DNA of 64,000 nt from JABDMD01 sp965203475 (GTDB lineage: Bacteria > Pseudomonadota > Gammaproteobacteria > UBA4575): NCBI GenBank assembly GCA_965203475.1, contig OZ241890.1, positions 1,426,001 through 1,490,000 of the forward strand. The letters are read 5' to 3'. Of the stretch, positions 27,848-37,318 are shown piece by piece. Every line of letters begins with the position of its first letter. The stretch's first letter is position 1. Position numbers and translations under genes: made by a program. The notes beneath the pieces are model-generated. The model searched no databases, had not been told where the DNA came from, and saw nothing but the letters and a program-made list of their open reading frames with translations.

Positions 27848-30709
27848 TTAATTCTGAAATTCAAGGCTTACTAAACCAAAAAAATTATACCTTAATTTAT
27901 TCATGGATATAATTTCAGTGTGAATTTGCTGGGCTCTTCTCGATGACTTCATTCTTTTCTCATACAATTTTTTTGCACGCATATAATGTTCCTTAACTTC
28001 ATTATTTTCAGGTAATAGCTCGTAGGCTTCTTGAAGGTATTGATAGCCCTCAATAACTTTGCCATGGTTAAGTAATATCCATCCTAGTGTATCTAGCACA
28101 GCGCCATCATTTGGCGATAATTGATAGGCAATTCGCGCTTGATTAACCGATTCTTGATCTTCAAGCTGAAAATATACCCAAGCAAGATTATTGTGGATGG
28201 TCGCTCTTTCATTTTTAGAGAGCAATTCAATTGTTGGGCTATGTATCATATTCTTAAGAATTTCTAATGCACTATCAAATAAATTCCTGCTCATATAATA
28301 ATTAGTTAGAACCGAATTTATTTCATAATTATAAGGATCATCTTCTAACCATTTCATAAGGATTGACTCTGGCTTATTTTTCCCAGCAAATAATCTTAGT
28401 TCAAATATTTTAATTGCCAAGATTTTATTTTTTTGTATTTCATACTTTTCTACTAGTACTTTTTCTGCCATATCCATTTCAGAGCTTTGTGCATAATAAT
28501 TTGACTCATCTAAAACTAAATAGATACTATTTTGTGCTGTCTTTTTATTATCATTAATAATTCTAAACGCTGCATCTTTATTACCTTGTTGCATTTCGAT
28601 ATTGACTAACATTGATGCGGCTGGGTAATAGTTATCACCAAGTAATATTGCATTATTCAATGCATATTTTGCATCTGAAATTTTTTCTGCCAGCAGATAA
28701 TTATTTGCTAAATCTATATAATATTCGCTTTCACTACCGTCATCCCTAATTAGACCAGATATTAATTCAATGGCCTCTGCGTAATTACCCTCCGCAGTCT
28801 TTATTTTTGCAAGTAAGCTTGTAATTTGATGATTACTAGGATTTACTCTTAGCACTTCTTCAGCATACTTCTGCGCAAGGTCTAGTTGATTCCGTTGAAA
28901 ATAAACAACCGAAAGAAGACTATTCGCTTCGGAAATGTCTATATTTATGTCTAATAATTTAATAAGTTCACTATTACTCTTCTTATTATTATTCATATAC
29001 ATATAATTATCTGAAAGCATCAATATGGCTTTTATATTATTCCTTTTTAACTTGATAAGTTTCTTTAACTGATGATTGCTATTTTCATATTCGCCTAACC
29101 TAGATAAGCATTCAGCATAACCAAACATATAGTCTTCATTAGTGTCGTATTCTTTAACTAGTTTTCGATAATGTTCTTTTGCTCTATTCAAAAATCCTAA
29201 AGATAAATATGTTTCAGCAATAAACTCTTTGATCTCAACATTTGATTTTCCAACATTTCTAATTTCATCCATTAATGAATGTATTCTCTCTACTTTTCCC
29301 ACTTGCATATACGCACTTGCCAAAAGAGACTCTCGTATGAAAGGCTTACTTGTAGATAATGGCAATTTATTAAGGTTTGTAATTGCTTTTTCAAACTCTC
29401 CAGAAATCATGCTTATATATGATGACTCTAAATTAACATTGTATTTTTGAGTAATGTTATTTACTTTACTAAGATATTTTTCAGAAAGCTGTGAATAATT
29501 TTGCTGGGCTGCAATTCTTGCCATCAATAGAACTATCTCATCATCATTATTATCCGAAAGATAAGATGACAATAGCTCTTCTGCCTCTACTGGTTTATTC
29601 TTGATAATTTTCAGCCTTGCAAGTAATTTTCTTGCAACGAGATTGTCATTATCTTTTTGTAAAATTTTTTTAATGTAAAACTCAGACTGAGCATAATTTT
29701 TCAGCGAAAATTTAACAACACTCATAAGGAATAATGAATCTAAGTTGTTTGGATAGTCACTTAGTAGCTTCGTCAATATATGATCTGCTTCTTTAAACTC
29801 GGATTCTTCAAGTTTCACAATTGCTCTATAAAATTGAACAGATGGATGCAATTTAGCATTAGTGTTCATTAGTACATTTACATTTGCATCAGCTTTATTT
29901 ATTTCACCCGTAGCTAAATAAGAACGTACTTTCCCAAGATAAGCATTTAAAGATACTTTATCGACGAAATTATTTTCAGTTTGCGTGATAGCTTTACTAT
30001 AAACATCTATAGAGCGCGAAAAACTCCCACTAGCAGCTAATAAGTCACCCTTAATTAACCAAGCTTCTTTGCTTTCATCATTTTTATTGAGTACATCATC
30101 TATATGATACTCTGAAAGTGAATATTGTTGTTGAATAAAATAGATTTTTGCTAGCTCAATCTTGGCTTGGTCATTCTTTTTCATTTCTATTATTTGCAAC
30201 AAAATTTTTTCAGCATAGGCAAGTTCACCTACCCCTGCTTTTGATATGGCAAAGTATAAATCTACCTCATCTTGTAAGTTACTTGGCAACTTCATATTTT
30301 TAAAATCATCGATTACATACTGAATTGCTTGTTCATAATTTTCTTGAAACACAATTGCTTTTACTAAAGATAATCTAAGATCAAGATCATTTACCTTTTT
30401 CAACGCTTTTCTAAATTCAATTTCGGCTTGTTTGTAAATGCCAATCTTCAAGTACAGATTACCTAAACTTATTCTAGCTCTATAGTTATTGGGATTTTGT
30501 TTTAATAAATTTTTAAGTTTTATAACTGCAGTTTTATATTCACCTTGTTGGATATGAGAATCTACCTCAAGGAACACTTCATCAGCATTTAGTTTTTGCT
30601 CGCATCCTAAAATCACAACAGACGAAAAAAACACTGAAATAGTGATTAAATTTTTGATGTAAACTTTTGCAAATACCATTTTCATAATCTTACTTAAATT
30701 ATAAAGCAC
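27848..30709 (-). CDS. prsT: large TPR lipoprotein of the XrtA system (PrsT type)
   Basis: This 953-residue protein has a signal peptide with lipobox ILGC (Cys36 counted from the first Met; starts at Met9 or Met11 are also possible). Almost all of the rest consists of tandem TPR repeats, such as NYRARISLGNLYLKIGIYKQ and DGAVLDTLGWILLNHGKVIE. Length, lipidation and position match the exosortase A TPR family (TIGR02917, PrsT). It likely acts as a periplasmic scaffold for assembly of the export machine. It begins 6 bp after the initiating sugar transferase gene. Confidence 0.92.
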   Translation of the reverse strand: MLYNLSKIMKMVFAKVYIKNLITISVFFSSVVILGCEQKLNADEVFLEVDSHIQQGEYKTAVIKLKNLLKQNPNNYRARISLGNLYLKIGIYKQAEIEFRKALKKVNDLDLRLSLVKAIVFQENYEQAIQYVIDDFKNMKLPSNLQDEVDLYFAISKAGVGELAYAEKILLQIIEMKKNDQAKIELAKIYFIQQQYSLSEYHIDDVLNKNDESKEAWLIKGDLLAASGSFSRSIDVYSKAITQTENNFVDKVSLNAYLGKVRSYLATGEINKADANVNVLMNTNAKLHPSVQFYRAIVKLEESEFKEADHILTKLLSDYPNNLDSLFLMSVVKFSLKNYAQSEFYIKKILQKDNDNLVARKLLARLKIIKNKPVEAEELLSSYLSDNNDDEIVLLMARIAAQQNYSQLSEKYLSKVNNITQKYNVNLESSYISMISGEFEKAITNLNKLPLSTSKPFIRESLLASAYMQVGKVERIHSLMDEIRNVGKSNVEIKEFIAETYLSLGFLNRAKEHYRKLVKEYDTNEDYMFGYAECLSRLGEYENSNHQLKKLIKLKRNNIKAILMLSDNYMYMNNNKKSNSELIKLLDINIDISEANSLLSVVYFQRNQLDLAQKYAEEVLRVNPSNHQITSLLAKIKTAEGNYAEAIELISGLIRDDGSESEYYIDLANNYLLAEKISDAKYALNNAILLGDNYYPAASMLVNIEMQQGNKDAAFRIINDNKKTAQNSIYLVLDESNYYAQSSEMDMAEKVLVEKYEIQKNKILAIKIFELRLFAGKNKPESILMKWLEDDPYNYEINSVLTNYYMSRNLFDSALEILKNMIHSPTIELLSKNERATIHNNLAWVYFQLEDQESVNQARIAYQLSPNDGAVLDTLGWILLNHGKVIEGYQYLQEAYELLPENNEVKEHYMRAKKLYEKRMKSSRRAQQIHTEIISMNKLRYNFFGLVSLEFQN

Positions 30710-30715
30710 TGTTGA

Positions 30716-32128
30716 TTAACGCGAGCCTTTCCCCCATAAAACTACTTCGGCGGTTTGAAGCAAAATAACCATGTCAAAAATCAGACTATGATGTTTCACA
30801 TAATACAAATCGAAATATAGTTTTTCTAATGCATCTCTTTCTGAACTACCATAGGGATATTTCATCTGCGCCCATCCTGCTAATCCCGGTTTAACACGAT
30901 GCCTTTCACCATATAATGGAATACTTTTAGATAATTGTTCAACGAATTCTGGCCTTTCAGGACGAGGTCCTACTAAACTCATATCGCCACGGAATACATT
31001 ATAAATTTGTGGCAGTTCATCAATACGATATTTCCTTAAAAACTTACCTATTACAGTTACTCTTGGGTCATTTTCACTTGCCCAAACAGCCTCACCCTCT
31101 TTTTCTGCATTAGATTGCATTGTACGAAATTTCATCAAATTAAATGTCTTATTATTCAAGCCCACTCTATTTTGATGATAAAAAATTGAGTCTTTCCCTA
31201 AACAATCTATCCATATAAACACTATCGCTATTATAAAAACTGGAGAAGCGATTATTAATAATAATGAACTAGCAAATAAATCAAATAATCTTTTTGTAAA
31301 TAAACGAAGATTACCTTGTTTAAACCCTTCCGAAAAAACTATCCAATCCGGATTCGTTAGATTTATATAAATTTTTCCTAGTTGTCGCTCCAAGAAAGTA
31401 ACTAAATCTACGACAGTAATTCCAGCCAGTCTTATATTTACTAAATCTGCCATTGGTAAATTTTCTCTTCGGTCAGACAAAGCGACTACAACTTCATCCA
31501 CATCATTAATTTTTATTACTTCTTGTAAACTTTTACCATTTTTAACCAATAAACTTTTATCAATTTTTATAGGCTCATCATTTACCGGAAAATAACCAAC
31601 GATATTAATACCGCTACGATCAGATTTTCTTCGCAGTGTTGTCACCCAAGTTGATTTTTCTCCCGCTCCTAAAATGAGCACATTTTTTTTAAGCGCCTCA
31701 ATGTTTACAGTCTTTGAAAATATAAAATGCAGTAAAACAAGTACTATAAAAGATATGCTGGAAGCAATTAAGAAAACACCTCTTCCCATATATAAATTAG
31801 GAAACACATAAAAAACTATCCCAAATGCAATAAATGCAAATATGAATCCAACTGTAATTCGGCTTAACTTGTTAAAAAAATACTCTCTCCTTTGAGCTTG
31901 GTACAACCCCATACTCAAAAGCGTAATCACTACAACAGTTGCATGAATAATAGCTCGTGGCACTAAGTTTCCAACACTTTCAGCAGCAGCTGCCAATGGA
32001 TCTACTTCAGTATAGAAACGGGCATATGCACCCACATATACACTTATATATAAAAATATGGCATCGAGAAGAGCCAAAAATAAATATGGCGCTTTTATCC
32101 TTTGATCACCGATGCGAATTTCAAACAT
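30716..32128 (-). CDS. initiating sugar-phosphate transferase of the XrtA system (TIGR03013 type)
   Basis: The 470-residue membrane protein has four to five N-terminal helices, a CoA-binding-like Rossmann region (VLILGAGEKS) and a C-terminal bacterial sugar transferase domain from about residue 275. That domain shows LMKFRTMQSNAE, RKYRIDELPQIYNVFRGDMS and VGPRPERPEFVEQ, which are typical of polyprenyl-phosphate hexose-1-phosphate transferases (WcaJ/PglC superfamily). It should load the first sugar phosphate on undecaprenyl phosphate, which starts repeat-unit synthesis. It is the first gene of the long minus-strand operon and faces a divergent dehydrogenase gene across 214 bp. Confidence 0.94.
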   Translation of the reverse strand: MFEIRIGDQRIKAPYLFLALLDAIFLYISVYVGAYARFYTEVDPLAAAAESVGNLVPRAIIHATVVVITLLSMGLYQAQRREYFFNKLSRITVGFIFAFIAFGIVFYVFPNLYMGRGVFLIASSISFIVLVLLHFIFSKTVNIEALKKNVLILGAGEKSTWVTTLRRKSDRSGINIVGYFPVNDEPIKIDKSLLVKNGKSLQEVIKINDVDEVVVALSDRRENLPMADLVNIRLAGITVVDLVTFLERQLGKIYINLTNPDWIVFSEGFKQGNLRLFTKRLFDLFASSLLLIIASPVFIIAIVFIWIDCLGKDSIFYHQNRVGLNNKTFNLMKFRTMQSNAEKEGEAVWASENDPRVTVIGKFLRKYRIDELPQIYNVFRGDMSLVGPRPERPEFVEQLSKSIPLYGERHRVKPGLAGWAQMKYPYGSSERDALEKLYFDLYYVKHHSLIFDMVILLQTAEVVLWGKGSR

Positions 32129-32342
32129 TTCAATAAAGTTACACTAACTGGACACTGAATTATGAGAGCAAATTTAGCTGGTACTAAACGAACTAATCTG
32201 ATAGAAACAATTTAATATCCACCTGCACATTTATTAATGCACTATATCCTTTTATTATTAGTGTCCCCGTGGCGAAAATCACATAATTATTAAGCTAATT
32301 AATCTATTATCAGCTACGAATTTATTTTCCAAACCATTTCAA
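32129..32342. promoter_or_regulatory. divergent intergenic region between the EPS operon and the dehydrogenase gene
   Basis: This 214-bp AT-rich spacer separates two divergent transcription units and must hold promoters for both. On the minus strand two GTGCA cores, 14 bp apart (around 32225-32243), weakly resemble the TTGTGCATAC repeats at 24548-24581. No convincing sigma-54 (GG-N10-GC) element was found, although sigma-54 control is known for some exosortase A loci. The assignment rests on gene orientation, not on a recognised promoter. Confidence 0.4.
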
Positions 32343-33617
32343 GTGATACCTTCAGAAATCAAAATTTGTGTGATTGGCCTAGGCTACGTAGGACTACCAT
32401 TAGCAGTAGAATTTGGAAAGACTATCCTTACTACTGGATATGATATTGACCATAAAAGAGTAAAAGAATTAAAGCAAGGATTAGACAAAACACTAGAAGT
32501 CAGTCCTGAAGAAATTACCAGAGCTCAACATCTTACATTTTCTACAAAATTAAATGATATAGAAAATTGTAATGTATATATTGTAACTGTTCCTACTCCG
32601 ATCGATTCTTACAAAGTTCCAGAGTTAACTCCAATTACAATGGCATCTGAAACTGTTAGCAAAGTATTAAAAAAAGGCGACATCGTTATCTACGAATCTA
32701 CTGTTTATCCAGGTGTTACAGAAGAAGTATGTGTGCCGATTTTAGAAACAGGTTCAAACCTCACATTTAATAAAGACTTCTATGCAGGGTATAGCCCGGA
32801 ACGCATAAATCCTGGCGATAAAGAACATAGATTGCCTTCTATTAGAAAAGTTACATCAGGATCAACTCCAGAAATAGCCGAATTTGTGGACGACCTTTAT
32901 AAAAAAATTATTACGGCAGGAACACACAAAGCTAACAGCATAAAAGTAGCTGAAGCCGCAAAAGTAATTGAAAATACTCAACGTGATGTAAATATTGCAC
33001 TAATCAATGAATTATCTTTAATCTTTAATCGTCTTAATATAGATACATTGGAAGTGTTAGAAGCTGCCGGCACCAAATGGAATTTTTTACCCTTTCGACC
33101 TGGCTTAGTAGGTGGGCACTGTATCGGAGTTGACCCCTATTACTTAACTCATAAAGCACAAGAAATTGGATACAATCCTGAAGTTATTCTTTCAGGGCGA
33201 AGAATTAATGATGAAATGGGCCCTTATGTTGCAGAATGCGTAATAAAACTTATGACACAAAAGAAAATTCATGTGGTAGATTCAAAAATCTTAATTCTTG
33301 GTTTTACATTCAAAGAAAATTGTCCTGATATTCGTAATACACGCGTCATCGATATTGTAAAAGAATTCAATAATTATCACGCCCACGTAGATATTTATGA
33401 TCCATGGGTAGATATAAATGAAACCAAGCAAGAATATGATTTAGATGTGTTAGATAAAGTGCCAACTGAAAAATATGACGCAATAATCCTTGCTGTTAAT
33501 CACACTGAATTCATAAACATGGGCGCAAAAAAAATTCATTCATTTGGGAGTAGTAATCATATTTTATTTGATGTAAAAAATGTATTACAAAAATCCGAAG
33601 TAGATGGACGTCTTTAA
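32343..33617 (+). CDS. tviB: UDP-sugar 6-dehydrogenase (TviB/WbpO-like)
   Basis: The 424-residue enzyme uses a GTG start. It shows the NAD-binding GLGYVGLPLAVEFG (residues 12-25) and the active-site segment GGHCIGVDPYYL with Cys260. These features and the overall sequence fit the Vi-antigen TviB/WbpO group, which oxidises UDP-N-acetylhexosamine to the corresponding uronic acid; a UDP-glucose dehydrogenase role is less likely but not excluded. It supplies acidic sugar precursors to the locus. An epimerase gene follows 24 bp downstream, the usual pairing. Confidence 0.9.
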   Translation: MIPSEIKICVIGLGYVGLPLAVEFGKTILTTGYDIDHKRVKELKQGLDKTLEVSPEEITRAQHLTFSTKLNDIENCNVYIVTVPTPIDSYKVPELTPITMASETVSKVLKKGDIVIYESTVYPGVTEEVCVPILETGSNLTFNKDFYAGYSPERINPGDKEHRLPSIRKVTSGSTPEIAEFVDDLYKKIITAGTHKANSIKVAEAAKVIENTQRDVNIALINELSLIFNRLNIDTLEVLEAAGTKWNFLPFRPGLVGGHCIGVDPYYLTHKAQEIGYNPEVILSGRRINDEMGPYVAECVIKLMTQKKIHVVDSKILILGFTFKENCPDIRNTRVIDIVKEFNNYHAHVDIYDPWVDINETKQEYDLDVLDKVPTEKYDAIILAVNHTEFINMGAKKIHSFGSSNHILFDVKNVLQKSEVDGRL

Positions 33618-33641
33618 TAAATTTTCTATTTAAAGTAACTA

Positions 33642-34649
33642 ATGAGAGTAGTTGTCACAGGTTCAGCCGGATTTATTGGTGCCGCTGTAGCGGAATATTT
33701 ATTGGGTCGTGGTGACGAAGTTTTAGGGATTGATAATATCAATGATTATTATGATGTCAATTTAAAACTCTCGCGATTAGAGAGAATAATTAATCATAAA
33801 AACTTTATAGAAGCTCGTATTAACCTAGAAGATAAAGAAGCTATTTTTGCAGCATTCAATAAATTCGAGCCTGATCGTGTCATTAATTTAGCAGCGCAAG
33901 CAGGGGTTAGATATTCGCTTGAAAATCCACACGCATATGTAGATACAAATCTTGTTGGCTTTATTAATATTTTAGAAGCATGTAGAAATTACAAAATTGA
34001 ACATCTAGTTTTTGCTTCAAGTAGTTCAGTATATGGCGCAAATACAAAAATGCCATTTTCTGTACACCACAATGTCGATCATCCCTTGAGCTTGTATGCT
34101 GCGACTAAAAAAGCAAACGAATTAATGGCTCACGTATATAGCAACTTATATCAACTTCCCACAACTGGCTTACGTTTCTTTACTGTATACGGACCATGGG
34201 GGCGTCCAGATATGGCGCTATTTTTATTTACTAAAAAAATCTTAGCAGGCGAACCAATAGACGTATTTAATTATGGAAAACACCGGCGTGACTTTACATA
34301 TATAGACGATATCGTAGAAGGTGTTGTGCGTACTTTAGACAAAATTGCCACACCAAATGAAAACTGGAATAGCAATAATCCAGATAGTGCCACAAGTCAC
34401 GCACCCTATCGTCTATATAATATAGGCAATAACAACCCTGTTGAGTTAAGTCACTACATTGAAATATTGGAAAACAATTTGGGCAAAATGGCAGAAATTA
34501 ATTATTTACCGCTTCAACCTGGTGATGTCCCAGATACATATGCTGATGTTGATGCGCTAATTGAAAATGTAGGTTATAAACCTAACACACCAATAGAGAT
34601 TGGTGTTAAAAAGTTCGTTGAATGGTATAAATCTTTTTATAATTTATAA
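33642..34649 (+). CDS. NAD-dependent nucleotide-sugar epimerase (UDP-uronate 4-epimerase-like)
   Basis: This 335-residue extended SDR has VTGSAGFIGAAVAEYL at the N-terminus (NAD loop GxxGxxG) and the catalytic YAATK with Tyr152 and Lys156. The segment QAGVRYSLENPHAYVDTN is characteristic of the capsule-type UDP-glucuronate 4-epimerase group. It probably epimerises the product of the upstream dehydrogenase or UDP-glucuronate. Together the two genes support uronic acids in the polymer. The substrate is assigned by family and is not certain. Confidence 0.9.
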   Translation: MRVVVTGSAGFIGAAVAEYLLGRGDEVLGIDNINDYYDVNLKLSRLERIINHKNFIEARINLEDKEAIFAAFNKFEPDRVINLAAQAGVRYSLENPHAYVDTNLVGFINILEACRNYKIEHLVFASSSSVYGANTKMPFSVHHNVDHPLSLYAATKKANELMAHVYSNLYQLPTTGLRFFTVYGPWGRPDMALFLFTKKILAGEPIDVFNYGKHRRDFTYIDDIVEGVVRTLDKIATPNENWNSNNPDSATSHAPYRLYNIGNNNPVELSHYIEILENNLGKMAEINYLPLQPGDVPDTYADVDALIENVGYKPNTPIEIGVKKFVEWYKSFYNL

Positions 34650-34713
34650 GTTCGAAATATTGAAATTTTATGCTCTTATTTTCTTCCAGACCACTAATAT
34701 AATACATCAGCTC

Positions 34714-35688
34714 TTGAATTTAACCCTAACTGAGCCCCCAATTTTAATATTTAGCATGCCTAGGTCTGGCTCATCATGGCTTGGAAAAATATTTGACAGT
34801 CACCCAAAAACTTTTTATATGCACGAGCCTGACAGCTTTATTCCAATTAAGAAAATTCCAATTTTGACTGAAAATAAGCTATTTAATAACTATGAGATCG
34901 ACACTAATAACTACTTAAATCAATTAAGTACATTTTCTTCTATAGACATTTTGGGTAAACAGCCATATTTTAGAAAAGAATATTTTTCTAATTCTGAGTT
35001 TCATATTCATAAGTATAAAATATATGTTAACAAGCTTAGTAAAAAATTAAATTTAAGTTCTGATTTTAATTTACCTAACTATATAAAACATAAAAATACA
35101 AGATTCGTGTGGAAATCTATTGAATCTCTAGGAAGACTTAACTTATTTTCTAAAATTGTAAATAATTGTTATTGCATTCATCTAATTCGACATCCTTGTG
35201 GATATGTCTCGTCTGTACTAAATGGAGAAAGTAAAAATTTGTTTTCAAGTAATGTGCCAACAAGTGAAGACTATAATATGTTCAAGATTTTACTTGATTC
35301 AGAAGTTTCTCATGATTTTGATATATCATACGAGATGATTAAAAAAATGTCTCCAATTCAACGATTAACATGGAGATGGTTATTGTTCAATGAACATTCT
35401 CTTAAAAACAACTTATCTAACAATAATTTTTATTTAGTGAAATATGAGGATGTATGTGAGAATCCTACTGAATACACAAAAAGACTGTTCAATAACGTTA
35501 ACTTAGATTGGAGTTTGCAAACTGAAAAATTTATCCATAAAAGTACGAATACGACGAACAATAGTTACTATAGTGTTTTCAGAAATTCAAAAAAAATTTC
35601 ATCAAATTGGAGAAGTTTGTTAAGCCGCAACGAAATCAAATCAATTGAAAAAATTGCACGACAGGGATTATGCTCAGATACTTTTTGA
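34714..35688 (+). CDS. sulfotransferase-like protein
   Basis: The protein (about 324 residues from the chosen start) has the PAPS 5'-phosphosulfate loop SMPRSGSSWLGKIFDSHP close to its N-terminus and a likely 3'-phosphate segment IHLIRHPCGYVSSVLNG. No ATG is available: candidate starts are TTG at 34714, which puts the loop near residue 14 as in the two other sulfotransferases, or TTG at 34600, which would overlap the epimerase gene by 50 bp. The first is preferred although it has no clear ribosome-binding site. It is the third sulfotransferase of the locus, more divergent, and should use PAPS to sulfate a sugar or another acceptor. Confidence 0.78.
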   Translation: MNLTLTEPPILIFSMPRSGSSWLGKIFDSHPKTFYMHEPDSFIPIKKIPILTENKLFNNYEIDTNNYLNQLSTFSSIDILGKQPYFRKEYFSNSEFHIHKYKIYVNKLSKKLNLSSDFNLPNYIKHKNTRFVWKSIESLGRLNLFSKIVNNCYCIHLIRHPCGYVSSVLNGESKNLFSSNVPTSEDYNMFKILLDSEVSHDFDISYEMIKKMSPIQRLTWRWLLFNEHSLKNNLSNNNFYLVKYEDVCENPTEYTKRLFNNVNLDWSLQTEKFIHKSTNTTNNSYYSVFRNSKKISSNWRSLLSRNEIKSIEKIARQGLCSDTF

Positions 35689-35911
35689 AGGTATTAATCT
35701 TTAGTTTAGTGCATAAATATTTGAACTGCTTAATAATATTTCACTTACATTCATCAGAATTTTACTGAACCTCTCTATTGAGGCTGTATATCTTACATAT
35801 ACTTGTCTTAAATTATTAGGATATTGCATTAACTCACTGTTTTATAGTAAATTATGAATATTATAACATTATTGAATTAAAGTTATATTATTTCAATATA
35901 GATGCTATATC

Positions 35912-36148
35912 ATGGAATTAATAAATTTTATATTAACTATAGGCATTATTGTTCTAGTGTCTGGAATTAGTGTTTTGTCACTTTGTGCAGTAATTGCATC
36001 TTCGCATAAAGGTGAAAAAATAATTAAAACAAGAAACCTGCAAACAGCACCTAATAATATAGAACGCAGACAAAATATGAATGCCTCTTTCCCTATTACA
36101 TGTTCAGATGGCACAACAGTCTATTTTGATAGACGATTTAATAGTTGA
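35912..36148 (+). CDS. small single-span membrane protein, unknown
   Basis: A 78-residue frame begins with ATG and has one strong hydrophobic helix (about residues 5-29) followed by a short basic segment (SSHKGEKIIKTRN) and a polar tail ending SDGTTVYFDRRFNS. The pattern fits an inner-membrane protein with its tail in the cytoplasm. It lies convergent to serC, between the polysaccharide locus and the housekeeping block. I do not recognise the family. No strong ribosome-binding site precedes it, and a 69-residue frame overlaps on the other strand, so reality as a gene is uncertain. Confidence 0.45.
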   Translation: MELINFILTIGIIVLVSGISVLSLCAVIASSHKGEKIIKTRNLQTAPNNIERRQNMNASFPITCSDGTTVYFDRRFNS

Positions 36149-36156
36149 CCGATAAA

Positions 36157-37248
36157 TCAGGTTTGCCTATTTTCAATTTCAAACTTTTGCATAAATTCAA
36201 TTAGTTGCTCTATTCCTTCTGCAGGCATGGAATTAAATAAGCTAATTCGTATGCCCCCAACAACCCTATGCCCTTGTAAACCGATCAATTGACACTGCTT
36301 TGCTTGCTGAAGAAAATCATTCTCTTGTTTTAAATTTTTAAATTGAAAAGGAATATTAATTTTCGATCGGTAATTTTTTGAAACATTATTAATATAGAAA
36401 GCACTTTCATCAATTAAGTCATAAATTTTTTCGGCATACTTTTCTCTGATGTTCTTAAAACGGGCAACACCTCCTTCATTTTTTGCCCACTCCAGTAATT
36501 TATTTAATACATAAATTGCAAATATCGGTGGTGTATTACTTAGCGAACTATCTTTTTCACATTGCGCATAGTCAAATAAATGTGGAGTTATATTTTCTGC
36601 CTGCCCTATAAATTCTTTATCAGCAATTAAAACAGTTAGCCCAGCGACACCAAGATTTTTTTGTGTACTTGCATAAATAATTGAAAACTTTTCAATGTCT
36701 AATGGCGAAGTAAGTAAAGAAGATGTCATATCGCAAACAAGCGGTACTCCATCTGTATTTGGAATTTCGAGGAAAGCAACACCACTTATGGTTTCATTAT
36801 TACAATAGTGTACATAAACGGCATCGGAACTTAGTTCCCATTGATCTTCAGGTAAAACTGATAGCAAACCATCATCGTTTAATGCTCGAATCTGATTTGC
36901 CTTCGCTAATTTAGTAGCTTCATTATAGGCCTTACTTGACCACAAACCGGTACAAACATAGTCTGCACTTTGGCCTTTTTGAATAAAATTCATGGGCAAC
37001 ATGGAGTATTGACTGGTTGCACCTCCATGCATAAACAAAACTGCATACTGCATAGGAATTTGTAACAGTTCACGCAACAAACTTTCAGCATTATTAATGA
37101 TCTCAAAAAATTCATTACTTCGATGAGATAATTCAAGAATTGAAATACCACTGTCCTGGTAGTTAAGCAATTCCTCTTGAATATTTTTTAAAACAGCTTC
37201 AGGAATGGCTGCAGGACCGGCGCCAAAATAATATGGTCTAGTGCCCAC
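36157..37248 (-). CDS. serC: phosphoserine aminotransferase
   Basis: The 363-residue product is a class V PLP enzyme that converts 3-phosphohydroxypyruvate to 3-phosphoserine in serine synthesis and also serves pyridoxine synthesis. The PLP lysine is Lys197 in ASTQKNLG. FGAGPAAIPEAV at the N-terminus and LFMHGGATSQY (71-81) are typical. The start is GTG at 37248, giving normal length. It lies 70 bp downstream of gyrA on the same strand, the usual gammaproteobacterial order; the pheA/hisC/aroA genes that often follow are replaced here by the polysaccharide locus. Confidence 0.97.
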   Translation of the reverse strand: MGTRPYYFGAGPAAIPEAVLKNIQEELLNYQDSGISILELSHRSNEFFEIINNAESLLRELLQIPMQYAVLFMHGGATSQYSMLPMNFIQKGQSADYVCTGLWSSKAYNEATKLAKANQIRALNDDGLLSVLPEDQWELSSDAVYVHYCNNETISGVAFLEIPNTDGVPLVCDMTSSLLTSPLDIEKFSIIYASTQKNLGVAGLTVLIADKEFIGQAENITPHLFDYAQCEKDSSLSNTPPIFAIYVLNKLLEWAKNEGGVARFKNIREKYAEKIYDLIDESAFYINNVSKNYRSKINIPFQFKNLKQENDFLQQAKQCQLIGLQGHRVVGGIRISLFNSMPAEGIEQLIEFMQKFEIENRQT

Positions 37249-37318
37249 GGGATTGACTAATTATAGGAGTGAAAAATCTAGAGGATGGTGCAATCGTAAA
37301 ATGGAAAATAAATTTAAA

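Noticed and set aside
32129..32342. Sigma-54 promoter before the EPS operon
   Set aside because: No TGGCAC-N5-TTGC-like element with correct spacing was found on either strand.
35905..36114. 69-codon minus-strand frame opposite the small membrane protein
   Set aside because: The plus-strand frame has the better pattern (helix followed by basic residues), and no start signal favours the minus frame.
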